A stretch of DNA of 64,000 nt from Lachnospiraceae bacterium (GCA_017618075.1 JAFZUY010000050.1:32191-96190), one strand, 5' to 3'. Counted from the stretch's first letter, positions 35,748 through 44,110 are shown. Numbers and translations: made by a program. The notes: generated by a model not told the origin, from the letters alone.

Positions 35748-36635
35748 TTATTCTTTGATGTCTAAGACACGGTGAAGTGTGTTTAAAACATTTTTCTTAT
35801 CTTCGCTCCACCCTGGCGCGATTAAGATTTTCTTATCTCCATCGCCTGTCATTCGATGAATGATGATGTTTTCCGGAAGTACATCAAGTGCATCTTTTAC
35901 AAGCAGCGCGTATTCATCTAGAGATAAACATTCAAATTTTCCCCCACGGTAATCATCCGCAAGGTCTGTGCCTTCCAAGACGTGTAAAAGCTGAAGCTTT
36001 ATTCCCTCTACGCCACTCTCTCCTACGTAACGCACGGTTTCAAGCATTTCTTCTTTTGATTCGCCCGGGAGGCCTAATATCACATGCACTATCGTTTCGA
36101 TGCCGCATGCTTTTAAATTCTTAACAGTTTCGTCGTAAACGTTTAGCGGATAGCCTCTTCGGATATACTCAGCTGTTTTTTCATGTATAGTCTGAAGCCC
36201 CAGTTCTACCCAGACGGGCTTTATGGTATTTATCCTTCGTAAAAGATTCAAAATTTCTTCGCCAAGGCAGTCGGGACGCGTTGCTATGGATATGATTTCA
36301 ACTTCTGGATGTGCGGCTGCTTCCATGTAAACTTTTTCAAGTTTCTCTATGGGAGCATATGTGTTCGTGAAGGCCTGGAAGTATGCTATGAGTCCATAAT
36401 CACCCGCAGGAAGTTTGGCTTCGATTCTTTTCTTTCCCTGTTCAATCTGTTCAGTGATTGATAATTTAGAATCTTCCGCGAAGTCTCCCGAACCGCCAGC
36501 TGAACAGAATATACAACCACGCGTATCTAACGTACCGTCACGGTTCGGACAAGTAAATCCTGCGTCTATTGAAACCTTATATATTTTCTTACCGTACCTG
36601 CTCTTAAGATACGAATTTAATGTCTTTTGAACCAT
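35748..36635 (-). CDS. Radical SAM protein, TIGR01212 (YtqA) family
   Basis: 295 residues. The radical SAM cluster is FTCPNRDGTLDTRGCIFC, a C-x12-C-x2-C spacing typical of TIGR01212 rather than the usual CxxxCxxC. Further blocks are YFQAFTNTYAPIEKL, ISIATRPDCLGEEIL, PVWVELGLQTIHEKTA and HVILGLPGES. The family is conserved in Firmicutes and its substrate is unknown to me. It ends 32 bp before the dCache kinase start. The ribosome site is weak. Confidence 0.88.
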   Translation of the reverse strand: MVQKTLNSYLKSRYGKKIYKVSIDAGFTCPNRDGTLDTRGCIFCSAGGSGDFAEDSKLSITEQIEQGKKRIEAKLPAGDYGLIAYFQAFTNTYAPIEKLEKVYMEAAAHPEVEIISIATRPDCLGEEILNLLRRINTIKPVWVELGLQTIHEKTAEYIRRGYPLNVYDETVKNLKACGIETIVHVILGLPGESKEEMLETVRYVGESGVEGIKLQLLHVLEGTDLADDYRGGKFECLSLDEYALLVKDALDVLPENIIIHRMTGDGDKKILIAPGWSEDKKNVLNTLHRVLDIKE

Positions 36636-36653
36636 ACTTTACTATTTTACCAT

Positions 36654-36692
36654 AAAAAAGCCCCGAAGATATAGTATTCTTCGGGCTTTTTT
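36654..36692 (-). terminator. Intrinsic terminator of the methyltransferase gene
   Basis: GCCCGAAGA pairs with TCTTCGGGGC (one bulge), with T runs on both strands. It lies directly after the methyltransferase stop at 36727. Confidence 0.8.
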
Positions 36693-36726
36693 AGCATTTT
36701 TTACGGTTTTATTCCGATATTTCGAA

Positions 36727-37470
36727 TTATGCTCTCTTTTTAGCCTTCACAAGCAGGAAATCCGGCTTGTGGAAAAGGTCGTCGTAGTCCGGATATTTGG
36801 CGAGAATTTCTTCGTTAGGAAGGGGCTCGATCATACGCTCAATCGAAAAGCCTGCGTCTACGAGTGAATTGACGATGGTGGAGAACATTCTGTGATATCT
36901 CTTCACGTCTTCTACGAACCATTCGGAGCTTGCTTCTTTTTCTCTGCCGTAATTTGTAAGATTTAAGTGAAGCTTGTTACCGTTCTCGTCTCTGGTCCAT
37001 CTCTCACCGCCTGAAAAGCACGTAGAGAGAGGGCTCTCCTGTGAGAAAATAAAGTAACCGTCTTTTGCGAGAAGGTTGTTAATGTTTTTAAGTACTCCGT
37101 CGAAGTCCTCGATGTAGTGAAGCGCGAGTGAGCTGATGACAAGATCGAACTCTTCATCAATCACATTTAAATCTTCCATCGCAAGATTTAAGTAAGTAAT
37201 CTTCGGATCAGAGTTTTCTGCCTTTGCAACCTCGAGCATTTTCTCGGAAATGTCGATACCAACTACTTTCTCAGCACCCATTCTGATGTAATCCTTGCAG
37301 TGCTCGCCGAAGCCGCAGCCAAGGTCTAAAATTCTTAATCCCTTCAGGTCAGGTAAGAGTGAGAAAAGCGCAGGTATTTCGAATAAATTATTCGCATTTT
37401 TCTCTCTGTTTCGTAAATCTTTGTAACCCTCAAAGAAAACCTCGTTGTCAAAAATGTTTTGTTTAGCCAT
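36727..37470 (-). CDS. Class I SAM-dependent methyltransferase
   Basis: 247 residues. Motif I is ILDLGCGFGEHC (about 48-59), motif II is VVGIDISEKML, and the post-II acidic region is AMEDLNV with DLVISSLALHYI. This is a Methyltransf_11/25-type small-molecule methyltransferase. The substrate is unknown. It has its own promoter (37531-37559) and terminator. The leader can form CCTTAA/TTAAGG, which takes up part of the AAGGAGG ribosome site, so translation may be tuned. Confidence 0.87.
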   Translation of the reverse strand: MAKQNIFDNEVFFEGYKDLRNREKNANNLFEIPALFSLLPDLKGLRILDLGCGFGEHCKDYIRMGAEKVVGIDISEKMLEVAKAENSDPKITYLNLAMEDLNVIDEEFDLVISSLALHYIEDFDGVLKNINNLLAKDGYFIFSQESPLSTCFSGGERWTRDENGNKLHLNLTNYGREKEASSEWFVEDVKRYHRMFSTIVNSLVDAGFSIERMIEPLPNEEILAKYPDYDDLFHKPDFLLVKAKKRA

Positions 37471-37530
37471 TATTCATTCCTCCTTAATTTTGACATTAAG
37501 GTAAAGCCATCCCCACTTCACCGAAAGACC

Positions 37531-37559
37531 ATTATATCTGTTTGGCAGTTAATTCTCAA
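37531..37559 (-). promoter_or_regulatory. Promoter of the methyltransferase gene
   Basis: TTGAGA (37559-37554), 17-bp spacer, TATAAT (37536-37531) on the minus strand. Confidence 0.75.
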
Positions 37560-37563
37560 GTAA

Positions 37564-38586
37564 TTATATTTTAATTTTTCCCGAGAGAATTTCTTTATAA
37601 TCCGCCAGATTTTTTCTAAGCAGATTCGGCGTATCAAGTCCGTAAGGACATTTGCTCTTGCAAAGACCGCAGTCCACGCACTCGTCGATTTTAAGCATGT
37701 TCTGCTGCCATTCTTCCGAAAGGAAATTCTTTGACGGAGAACGTCTGATAAGCTGTGACATACGTGCGCAGTTGTTAATCTGAATGCCTACCGTACAAGG
37801 CATGCAGTAACCGCAGCCACGACAGAAATCACCCATGAGACTCTTTCGCTCTTCTTCGATAAACGCTTTGATTTCGTCGGTCATCACAGCATCTTTTTCG
37901 AAGAATGAAAGCCACTCATCCAGCTCTTCTTCACGCTGAATGCCCCAGATAGGAAGTGCATTGTACTGGCTCATAAAAGCCATGCACGCATTGCTGTCGG
38001 TAAGAAGTCCGCCGGCTAAACCTTTCATGGCTATAAAGCCCATTCCGGCTTTCTCAGTCGCCTCAACCAGAGCAATTTCTCTTTCATTTGCAAGGTAAGA
38101 AAACGGAAACTGCAGAGTCTCATAGAGACCGCTTTCAACAATTTCTTCAGCGACGCCGATTAAGTGCGCGGTAATACCGATATGTCTTATCTTGCCCTGC
38201 TTTTTAGCTTCAAGCATGGCCTCATACATACCTGTTCCGTCGCCCGGTTTATAACATTGTGATGCACAGTGGAGCTGATAGATATCAAGATAATCCGTAC
38301 GAAGATTTTTAAGAGTTGTCTCAAGATGCTGCCAGAAAACTTCGGGCGTTTTCGCCTGAGTTTTGGAAGCAATGTAAATCTTATCACGCATACCGTCGAA
38401 CGCTTCGCCAAGCTTTTCTTCGCTGTCCGAATACGCTCTTGCGGTATCAAAGAAAGTCATTCCGCCTTCATACGCTTTGCGAAGAAGCTTAACTGCCGTT
38501 GCCATGTCCACACGCTGAACGGGCAGAGCACCGAAAGCGTTCTGCGGAGTCACGATTCCTGTATTCCCCAATACAATATTTTTCAT
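37564..38586 (-). CDS. Aldo/keto reductase with C-terminal 4Fe-4S ferredoxin-like domain
   Basis: 340 residues. The AKR barrel (about 1-265) has catalytic residues in FFDTARAYSDSEEKLG (Asp, Tyr), IASKTQ (Lys) and QLHCAS (His). A cysteine cluster CRGCGYCMPC and a ferredoxin-type CVDCGLCKSKCPYG form the C-terminal iron-sulfur part (about 255-325). This architecture is common in anaerobes and probably links the reductase to ferredoxin-type electron transfer. GGAGGGGG precedes the ATG. Substrate unknown. Confidence 0.88.
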   Translation of the reverse strand: MKNIVLGNTGIVTPQNAFGALPVQRVDMATAVKLLRKAYEGGMTFFDTARAYSDSEEKLGEAFDGMRDKIYIASKTQAKTPEVFWQHLETTLKNLRTDYLDIYQLHCASQCYKPGDGTGMYEAMLEAKKQGKIRHIGITAHLIGVAEEIVESGLYETLQFPFSYLANEREIALVEATEKAGMGFIAMKGLAGGLLTDSNACMAFMSQYNALPIWGIQREEELDEWLSFFEKDAVMTDEIKAFIEEERKSLMGDFCRGCGYCMPCTVGIQINNCARMSQLIRRSPSKNFLSEEWQQNMLKIDECVDCGLCKSKCPYGLDTPNLLRKNLADYKEILSGKIKI

Positions 38587-38608
38587 AGCCCCCTCCTCAT
38601 TTTATCAT

Positions 38609-39763
38609 TTATTCCTTCTCTTTTTTCTTAAATGCTTTCCCTAACAGAATGCATATTTTATCATAAATCAAATTAAGTAAAAGCGGTCCGAAAACACCTG
38701 CTAAAAGATACAAAAGTTTTATGGCTGGTGAAATCTCCCACATGTACCACTCCGACTCCTGAAAGGCCTCGATGTCGAAGTAAGGAACCCAAACAATAAA
38801 CTTACTTATAAACATCAGCACGCAGTTGACGATGTTAAAAAACGCAACGTGAAGGCCCATGATCCAGAAGGTATTGCAGGACATGTAATTAACGAATTTG
38901 CTCTCGCCTACCGGCTTTGCAATAAGTTCAACCACGGTCAGCCAGAAAAGAATGCCGACTATCGAAGATATCAAAGGCGTTACGATAAAAGGGCTCGTAA
39001 AACCTTCCATTTCGCCGAGTGCATCAAAAGCAACATCATACGCATACGGAAGATAAGTCGTACGGACTGCATTGATGAGTAAAAGAAGCGCCATAAGTCC
39101 TAATTTAAGTCCGCCAGACATACCGCTGTGCTTACCTTCGAGTTTATCCCTGTAGATAATTCCCATCTCAAGGAAAGGCAGGAAAAACATGATTTTAAGG
39201 GGTAAGAGAATGTAGGGTGTGGTAACCGGCAAAACGTTCTTGGCAAGATATACCGAAAGGATGTGAAGCGCCACAAAAACCGCGAGCGCCATATAGCTGT
39301 TCCAGATTTTGCCAAACACTTTTTTTATGAGTGCATACACCATCAGAACGGCGAACAGCGATATAACAAACCACATCGGCTCTGCGATGGATATAGACGA
39401 ACCTATCGTAATAATTCTTTCAAGCAGATATAAAAGATATCCCGAGGGAGGCAGTTCAATATGTCCGAGCTTAAACCAGTTGATGAAAAACTGTAATACG
39501 AATGCCAGGAAGGAAACACCTATATAAGGCACCAGAAGAGTCTTAACTTTTTTGCCTGTGTATTTTATGAGATTAGTCGACGAATCAACCTTGTTAAAGT
39601 AGCCCGAGATGAAGACAAACATGGGCATAAAAAAAGAATTGTACGGAATAAAATCACCAAAAAGATTAAATGTAATCCATGTATGGTGATCGACAACCAT
39701 TAAAATACCGATTGCCGATAGCACCATAAACTTTTTGTTTGATTTACTGCGCAATTCTTTCAT
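38609..39763 (-). CDS. Acyltransferase-3 family membrane protein
   Basis: 384 residues from the ATG at 39763; the upstream extension of the frame overlaps the preceding gene and is unlikely. About ten membrane helices are present. The first loop has MVVDHHTWITFN, where an H-x-x-type histidine of the family is expected, and SFFMPMFVFISGYF is the conserved second block. AT3 proteins O-acetylate or acylate surface glycans. The ribosome site GGAAG lies in the end of the upstream gene (4 bp apart), so the two are co-translated. Confidence 0.85.
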   Translation of the reverse strand: MKELRSKSNKKFMVLSAIGILMVVDHHTWITFNLFGDFIPYNSFFMPMFVFISGYFNKVDSSTNLIKYTGKKVKTLLVPYIGVSFLAFVLQFFINWFKLGHIELPPSGYLLYLLERIITIGSSISIAEPMWFVISLFAVLMVYALIKKVFGKIWNSYMALAVFVALHILSVYLAKNVLPVTTPYILLPLKIMFFLPFLEMGIIYRDKLEGKHSGMSGGLKLGLMALLLLINAVRTTYLPYAYDVAFDALGEMEGFTSPFIVTPLISSIVGILFWLTVVELIAKPVGESKFVNYMSCNTFWIMGLHVAFFNIVNCVLMFISKFIVWVPYFDIEAFQESEWYMWEISPAIKLLYLLAGVFGPLLLNLIYDKICILLGKAFKKKEKE

Positions 39764-39767
39764 TTTT

Positions 39768-40238
39768 TTATTCAACTTCCTTGTACTGGAAAATCGACTC
39801 GATGTACTTAGGTGTCGGATATAATTTCCTGTACACACTTAATTCCATCTTGGTCATACGGCTTACGAAGTCGTCAAAGAGTGAATAGTACGGTGTTAAG
39901 TACACATTCTGTGCAGGATAGTGCGGATAAACAATCCAGGGCGGAAGGATCTGTCTGATATCCATGATCTCGTAGTTAATTACGATTGCCTTCTTGTCTG
40001 CTGCCTCAACCTGCTTAACATATTTTTCAAGAACTTTCATGCTCTTGTGGAATTCTTTTTTATACTTGTCATCCATGTAGAAGTTCTTCGGATCGAGCGG
40101 ATCTCCTAAAATATCCTTTAAAGGAAGATGGTGAAAGAGTGTTCCGTCATCGTAGTAATCGTCGCTGCATTTGTCGAGCCAGAATTTACCGATTCTGAGA
40201 ACTTCTTCGTAGTCTTTGAAAGTAATATATCTCTTCAT
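39768..40238 (-). CDS. Conserved-looking protein of unknown function
   Basis: 156 residues from the ATG at 40238 (GGGGG upstream). Soluble, with no signal peptide or membrane helix, rich in Tyr, Asp and Lys. It begins with KRYITFKDYEEVLRIGKFWLDKC and ends with LYPTPKYIESIFQYKEVE (partial quotes). I do not recognise the family. It is the first gene of a two-gene unit with an acyltransferase-3 protein, so an accessory role in surface-glycan acylation is possible but unsupported by any motif. Confidence 0.7.
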   Translation of the reverse strand: MKRYITFKDYEEVLRIGKFWLDKCSDDYYDDGTLFHHLPLKDILGDPLDPKNFYMDDKYKKEFHKSMKVLEKYVKQVEAADKKAIVINYEIMDIRQILPPWIVYPHYPAQNVYLTPYYSLFDDFVSRMTKMELSVYRKLYPTPKYIESIFQYKEVE

Positions 40239-40244
40239 GTACAA

Positions 40245-40452
40245 GCCCCCTTTTGCAGAATTTATATAGAAAAAGAAATATTATTCATATTTTACCACAA
40301 GAATGCGTCAGATACAGTATTTTATCTAAATAGTCACCGAATTTTTACAAATTATTTTCAAATTTGTCCCTTTTCTCTCGTAGACCATCACCATCGAATA
40401 GAGTATAATTGTTTTATGGGGTTAAAAAATTATGACAAGGGGGTATTTCATT
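40245..40452. other. Intergenic region between divergent genes
   Basis: This 208-bp stretch separates the unknown-protein/acyltransferase unit from the phosphoribosyltransferase gene. I see a TATAAT at 40404-40409 on the plus strand with only a weak -35 (TAGACC), and AT-rich DNA otherwise. No further gene or RNA is evident. Confidence 0.5.
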
Positions 40453-41094
40453 ATGGATGAAAGACTAGTGGATTTGCGCTCTTCTAACTACAGAGAAGCT
40501 CGAATCAAAATCATGCAGGGGCATTTCGCGACCCAGAACTCTCACATCAACACTTATATCGATATGTCCACTGTAAAATGCAGACAGAACAACGCATCCG
40601 TTTCCGCAAAAGCTCTCGCAGACGACTATATGCTGACTTTTAGCGTGGATACCATTGTATGCCTTGATGAAACGGAAGTAATCGGAGCTTTCCTCGCCGA
40701 GGAACTCTCTCACAGTTATAAAACATGCTTAAGTTACGGCAACAATATTTCGGTCATCACTCCCGAAGTAAACTCGATGGGACAGATGATTTTCCGTGAC
40801 AACAAGATTCGTATGCTTGACGGCATGAACGTACTGATTCTGACCGACTCAATCACTTCCGGCAAAACCATCTTACAGGCTATCGACTCGGTAGTTTACT
40901 ACGGCGGAAAAGTAGGCGGTATCGCAGCAATCTTCTCTGCAGTAACAAAATGTGCCGGAATCGATGTAAAATCTATCTTCACATCATCCGACATTCCAAA
41001 CTACGGCTACTACTCCAGAGAAAACTGCCCTATGTGCGCCAAAGGTCAGAAGCTCGAAGCGCTGGTTAACGGCTTCGGATATTCGCAGTTGTAG
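40453..41094 (+). CDS. Orotate-phosphoribosyltransferase-like protein
   Basis: 213 residues from the ATG at 40453 (AAGGGGG upstream). The PRPP-binding loop is MNVLILTDSITSGKTILQAID, a variant of the acidic pair plus TSG motif of type I phosphoribosyltransferases; the usual second acidic residue is replaced (TDS). The C-terminus has a CPMC pair. A nucleotide salvage role or a regulatory PRTase is likely. The last 17 coding bases and the next base are repeated at 43241-43258 beyond an inserted-looking island. Confidence 0.8.
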   Translation: MDERLVDLRSSNYREARIKIMQGHFATQNSHINTYIDMSTVKCRQNNASVSAKALADDYMLTFSVDTIVCLDETEVIGAFLAEELSHSYKTCLSYGNNISVITPEVNSMGQMIFRDNKIRMLDGMNVLILTDSITSGKTILQAIDSVVYYGGKVGGIAAIFSAVTKCAGIDVKSIFTSSDIPNYGYYSRENCPMCAKGQKLEALVNGFGYSQL

Positions 41095-41109
41095 ATTATA
41101 AAAGAATTA

Positions 41110-41140
41110 ATGGGTAGGAGATTTCTCCTACCCATTTTTT
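41110..41140 (+). terminator. Terminator after the phosphoribosyltransferase gene
   Basis: ATGGGTAGGAGA pairs perfectly with TCTCCTACCCAT, followed by TTTTTT. It also ends the rhuM-like gene from the other strand. Confidence 0.85.
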
Positions 41141-41154
41141 AGACTTTAACCTTT

Positions 41155-42186
41155 TCACTTTTCGCCATTTGATTTCTCTATCATTCTTATTACTGCTTTA
41201 TCAAAATCCGACTCAATCGGCTGAATCCGATTGAATATTTCATATTCACTATACGCTTTTTCTAGCGCTTGCTTATGTGAGATTTTCCCATTATCTTTGA
41301 GTATCTTATACTGCCTGAACTCAAGAAAGGCGGTTACACTTTTTTCAAATTCCTCCATAGTAAACACATTCTCACGTTCAATTAGATCCTCAATATAATC
41401 AAAGAAACCTGTAACTGCACGTTCCAGCTGACGAATCTGTTTCTCATCCAAATAGTTTTTTGCCACTGATACATCAGATTTCAAAATTCGTCCATTCGGG
41501 GCATTTTTCCATGTAGTGAGTCCCATATTCTCTTTATTATGATCTGCAGATTTGTAAACAATCTCAGCTGCAGTACTATTTGTTATAGCATAATGAAACT
41601 TATTTTGTATCGTTGCATAAAAATGATAAGCAACCTCGGAATCCCTTGTGTAGTCTATACTACATTCAGCAAAGATATCTGTAATCTGTTGCCATATACG
41701 TCTCTCGCTGGCTCGAATAGAACGTACTCTTTCCAGCAATTCGCGAAAATAATCTTTTCCAAAGGCTGTCTTTCCTTGTTTTAACCTATCATCATCAAGA
41801 ACAAACCCCTTCGTCATATATTCTTTTAAAACTTTAGTTGCCCATATACGGAATTGCGTAGCCTTAATAGAATTCACTCTATAGCCAACTGAAATGATAG
41901 CATCCAAATTATAATACATACTATCATTTTCCTGAGTCTTTCCCTCTATCGCCCCATGCGGATTGGTTGTTGCAAAATTTGCAACAACCACTTCCTTATC
42001 CAACTCTCCGCTTTTAAATATTTTGTTCAGATGCCTACTTATACCTGATTTATCTATTCCAAAAAGTTTTGCCATGGATTTTTGTGTTATCCAAAGGCTC
42101 TCATCTATTATGTACGCATCTACAGAAACATCCCCTTCCGCAGAATGGTAAAGAACCATTTCTATCTGTTTATCAAAACTATCCAT
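41155..42186 (-). CDS. RhuM family protein
   Basis: 343 residues. The N-terminal 110 include the DNA-binding-like block LWITQKSMAKLFGIDKSGIS and MYYNLDAIISVGYRVNS, then ATQFRIWATKVLKEYMTKGF, all typical of RhuM (virulence protein RhuM, PF13310). The C-terminal half is helical, with ATIQNKFHYAITNSTAAEIV. RhuM proteins are frequent in mobile and defence islands, and their activity is undefined. GGAGGG precedes the ATG. It lies 28 bp after the HigA/ImmA gene and is likely co-transcribed with it. Confidence 0.87.
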   Translation of the reverse strand: MDSFDKQIEMVLYHSAEGDVSVDAYIIDESLWITQKSMAKLFGIDKSGISRHLNKIFKSGELDKEVVVANFATTNPHGAIEGKTQENDSMYYNLDAIISVGYRVNSIKATQFRIWATKVLKEYMTKGFVLDDDRLKQGKTAFGKDYFRELLERVRSIRASERRIWQQITDIFAECSIDYTRDSEVAYHFYATIQNKFHYAITNSTAAEIVYKSADHNKENMGLTTWKNAPNGRILKSDVSVAKNYLDEKQIRQLERAVTGFFDYIEDLIERENVFTMEEFEKSVTAFLEFRQYKILKDNGKISHKQALEKAYSEYEIFNRIQPIESDFDKAVIRMIEKSNGEK

Positions 42187-42214
42187 AAAACTTACCCTCC
42201 GTCTTTATCACACG

Positions 42215-43138
42215 TTATACTGTAATCAAGCAATTAGCTGCAAATCTATCTGCCTCTTCTTCTAAACGTTTATTCTCTTCTATCATTTTTTCTTCACTAT
42301 AACTGATAAAAGTTGTTTTAACCTTTCTCTGAAGTACATGTTTGATTTCATGGAAAAGTGAAAACCAAAAGCTTTCCGATTTGAGACTCTTTTCATTCAT
42401 TGCTAAAACCACTCTGTCGTCTTTCACCCATTTTACAGCGCCGTTTACTCCAGAATTCTTCAAATTAGGTAGTAACACAAAAGCAATGCCACTTTCTGCA
42501 AGCAATTTTTCTAATCTCGGAACAAATGTCTCAGGTTTTTGTGTAGTCATTTTCTTTATTTCAGGCAAAACTGATTTTAGTTTTTGCGCATTGTAAGGTT
42601 TTGTTTCAATTTTGCTGGATATATTTATTGCAGTCTGAACCCAAGCTCTGGAATTGATTACATTCTTTTCTTCTATGGTATTTACATCAGTTTGATAATT
42701 TACCAAAAAGTCCGACGATAATAATATTCTCAAATCTGCAACTTTAAGATACTTACAAAGATTTGTTATTTTTTCGTTGTTACTTTTTGTTGCTTCCAAA
42801 CCCGCAACTTCAATAAAATACTTGTAGTCTATAAGCCTGGCAAGCCTGGTTTGTTCATCAAAATCTTTTGCTTTTTGAATTTCAATTAACTGCTGATCAT
42901 AAGTACACTGTAATTCCAGCCAAACTTTTTCACTGGTTCCAAGCATTACGGACAATTTCTTTGCTAAATCATTCGTAATATTCGCCTGGCCATTAACCAG
43001 ATAACTCAGTGTTTTAACATTCGTTCCCACTCTGGTAGCAAACTCAGCCTGAGTTATGCCCATATCGTCTATAATATCTGCTATGTAATATCCGGGATGA
43101 AATGCTGTTATTTTTTTATATTCTGTAACATTACTCAT
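42215..43138 (-). CDS. HigA-like HTH antitoxin fused to an ImmA/IrrE metallopeptidase
   Basis: 307 residues. Residues 10-85 form an XRE/HigA-type helix-turn-helix (GITQAEFATRVGTNVKTLSYLVNG). The C-terminal part is an ImmA/IrrE-like peptidase domain with the zinc motif HEIKH in WFSLFHEIKHVLQRK and a downstream glutamate-rich helix ending EEEADRFAANCL. Such fusions sense a signal and cleave or release a repressor. No small HigB toxin is adjacent; the partner is the RhuM-like gene. Two 27-bp operator-like repeats flank its promoter, consistent with autoregulation. Confidence 0.87.
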   Translation of the reverse strand: MSNVTEYKKITAFHPGYYIADIIDDMGITQAEFATRVGTNVKTLSYLVNGQANITNDLAKKLSVMLGTSEKVWLELQCTYDQQLIEIQKAKDFDEQTRLARLIDYKYFIEVAGLEATKSNNEKITNLCKYLKVADLRILLSSDFLVNYQTDVNTIEEKNVINSRAWVQTAINISSKIETKPYNAQKLKSVLPEIKKMTTQKPETFVPRLEKLLAESGIAFVLLPNLKNSGVNGAVKWVKDDRVVLAMNEKSLKSESFWFSLFHEIKHVLQRKVKTTFISYSEEKMIEENKRLEEEADRFAANCLITV

Positions 43139-43149
43139 GGTATTTTCCT

Positions 43150-43230
43150 TTTTTGTTACTCTTTCGGTAATAAAAACTTATCATAAAAGATTGCGTATGT
43201 CAATTTTTGTTTCCTTTTTAGTAATGAAAA
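43150..43230 (-). promoter_or_regulatory. Promoter of the higA/immA-rhuM unit with two operator-like repeats
   Basis: TTGACA (43203-43198), 17-bp spacer, TAAGTT (43180-43175). Two 27-bp segments of the form ATTAC-N7-G(T/A)AAC within T and A runs occupy 43204-43230, touching the -35, and 43150-43176, at the -10/start. They agree at 21 of 27 positions and are 54 bp apart. Confidence 0.6.
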
Positions 43231-43268
43231 TGTAATTTCTGATATTCGCAGTTGTAGAGAGCATAAAA

Positions 43269-43307
43269 GAAACACAGGGCAGGAAATATTTTCCTGCCCT
43301 GTGTTTC
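43269..43307. terminator. Bidirectional terminator next to the second repeat copy
   Basis: A perfect 17-bp stem GAAACACAGGGCAGGAA/TTCCTGCCCTGTGTTTC around a 5-nt loop. It serves the merR gene on the minus strand. It was probably also the original terminator of the phosphoribosyltransferase gene before the island arrived. Confidence 0.8.
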
Positions 43308-43326
43308 TAACTTTTGAAATGCATTA

Positions 43327-44055
43327 TTACTTTTTCGTAAAAACATTTATTGCCTTGGAAACAAAATCTGCCGTGCCCTCACCGCCTGCATTGTCGATGT
43401 TTTCAGTAAACTCATTTCCGCCAGCATACATAGCGCCTAAGCCTGCGAGAACTTCGTTGGAACAGTTGTAGAAATGTTCGGAAATGTAGTTTTGAAGTTT
43501 CTTAACCAGCGTCTGTGCGTCAGCTGATGAAGGGTCTGTATCTTTTATGGTGCCAAATTCTGTGAAGATGCTCATAAAATCGGACATGATTTTCTGCTCA
43601 TCTTCTTTGGAACGCTTGGCGTTCTTTGTCTCATATTCTTTATATTCTTTGGTTTCACCCCACTGCTCTTTGGCTTTCTTTGAATACTCATCTATTTTAC
43701 TTGTATCAAATGCTGAAAAATCCATTTTATTTGCTCCTTTCTTCTTTAATTCACGGGCAAAGGATATAAGATTCTCCAAATGTTCCTTCTTCAAAGTTAA
43801 AAGCTTAATCTGCTGTTCAAGCGCCTTTTTCTTGTCAAAGTCGGACCTGTTGATAATATCTTTAATCTCTTTTAGCGGGAATTCAAGTTCTCTAAACAGT
43901 AAAATCTGCTGCAGTCTTTCCAGATCCGTATCGTCATACAGTCTGTAACCCGACTCGGAATACTCTGCCGGCTTCAAAAGCCCGATCGTGTCATAATACT
44001 GCAGGGTTCGTATACTAACACCCGCAAGTTTGCTAACTTCATTTACTGTCATCAT
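43327..44055 (-). CDS. MerR family regulator with TipAS-like effector domain
   Basis: 242 residues. The winged helix-turn-helix (1-70) has TVNEVSKLAGVSIRTLQYYD and GLLKPAEYSESGYRLYDDTD. A coiled coil (about 75-110) leads to a TipAS-type ligand domain (about 120-240) with KEQWGETKEYKEYE and FYNCSNEVLAGLGAMYAGG. TipAS domains bind large peptide antibiotics and act as drug sensors. GGAGGG precedes two adjacent ATGs; the first has the better spacing. Its promoter has the 19-bp spacer and dyad of MerR-regulated genes, so it is autoregulated. Confidence 0.9.
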   Translation of the reverse strand: MMTVNEVSKLAGVSIRTLQYYDTIGLLKPAEYSESGYRLYDDTDLERLQQILLFRELEFPLKEIKDIINRSDFDKKKALEQQIKLLTLKKEHLENLISFARELKKKGANKMDFSAFDTSKIDEYSKKAKEQWGETKEYKEYETKNAKRSKEDEQKIMSDFMSIFTEFGTIKDTDPSSADAQTLVKKLQNYISEHFYNCSNEVLAGLGAMYAGGNEFTENIDNAGGEGTADFVSKAINVFTKK

Positions 44056-44079
44056 CTCTTTTCCCTCCGTGATAATAAT

Positions 44080-44110
44080 ACCATAAACTATTACGTAACG
44101 TTAGAGTCAA
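44080..44110 (-). promoter_or_regulatory. MerR-type promoter with 19-bp spacer
   Basis: TTGACT (44110-44105), a 19-bp spacer containing CTAACGTTACGTAATAG (imperfect dyad) and TATGGT (44085-44080). The overlong spacer with an internal dyad is the hallmark of promoters activated by MerR-family distortion. Confidence 0.75.

Larger units (their letters stand above)
41078..43258. mobile_element. RhuM plus HigA/ImmA island bounded by an 18-bp direct repeat
   Basis: GATATTCGCAGTTGTAGA occurs at 41078-41095, as the end of the phosphoribosyltransferase gene, and exactly again at 43241-43258, where it is not part of any gene. Each copy is followed shortly by ATAAAAGAA and then by a strong terminator hairpin. 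Between them lie only the rhuM-like and higA/immA-like genes. This is the footprint expected of insertion at a gene 3' end with duplication of the target. No integrase or transposase is present inside. The true boundaries could extend a few bases. Confidence 0.65.
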
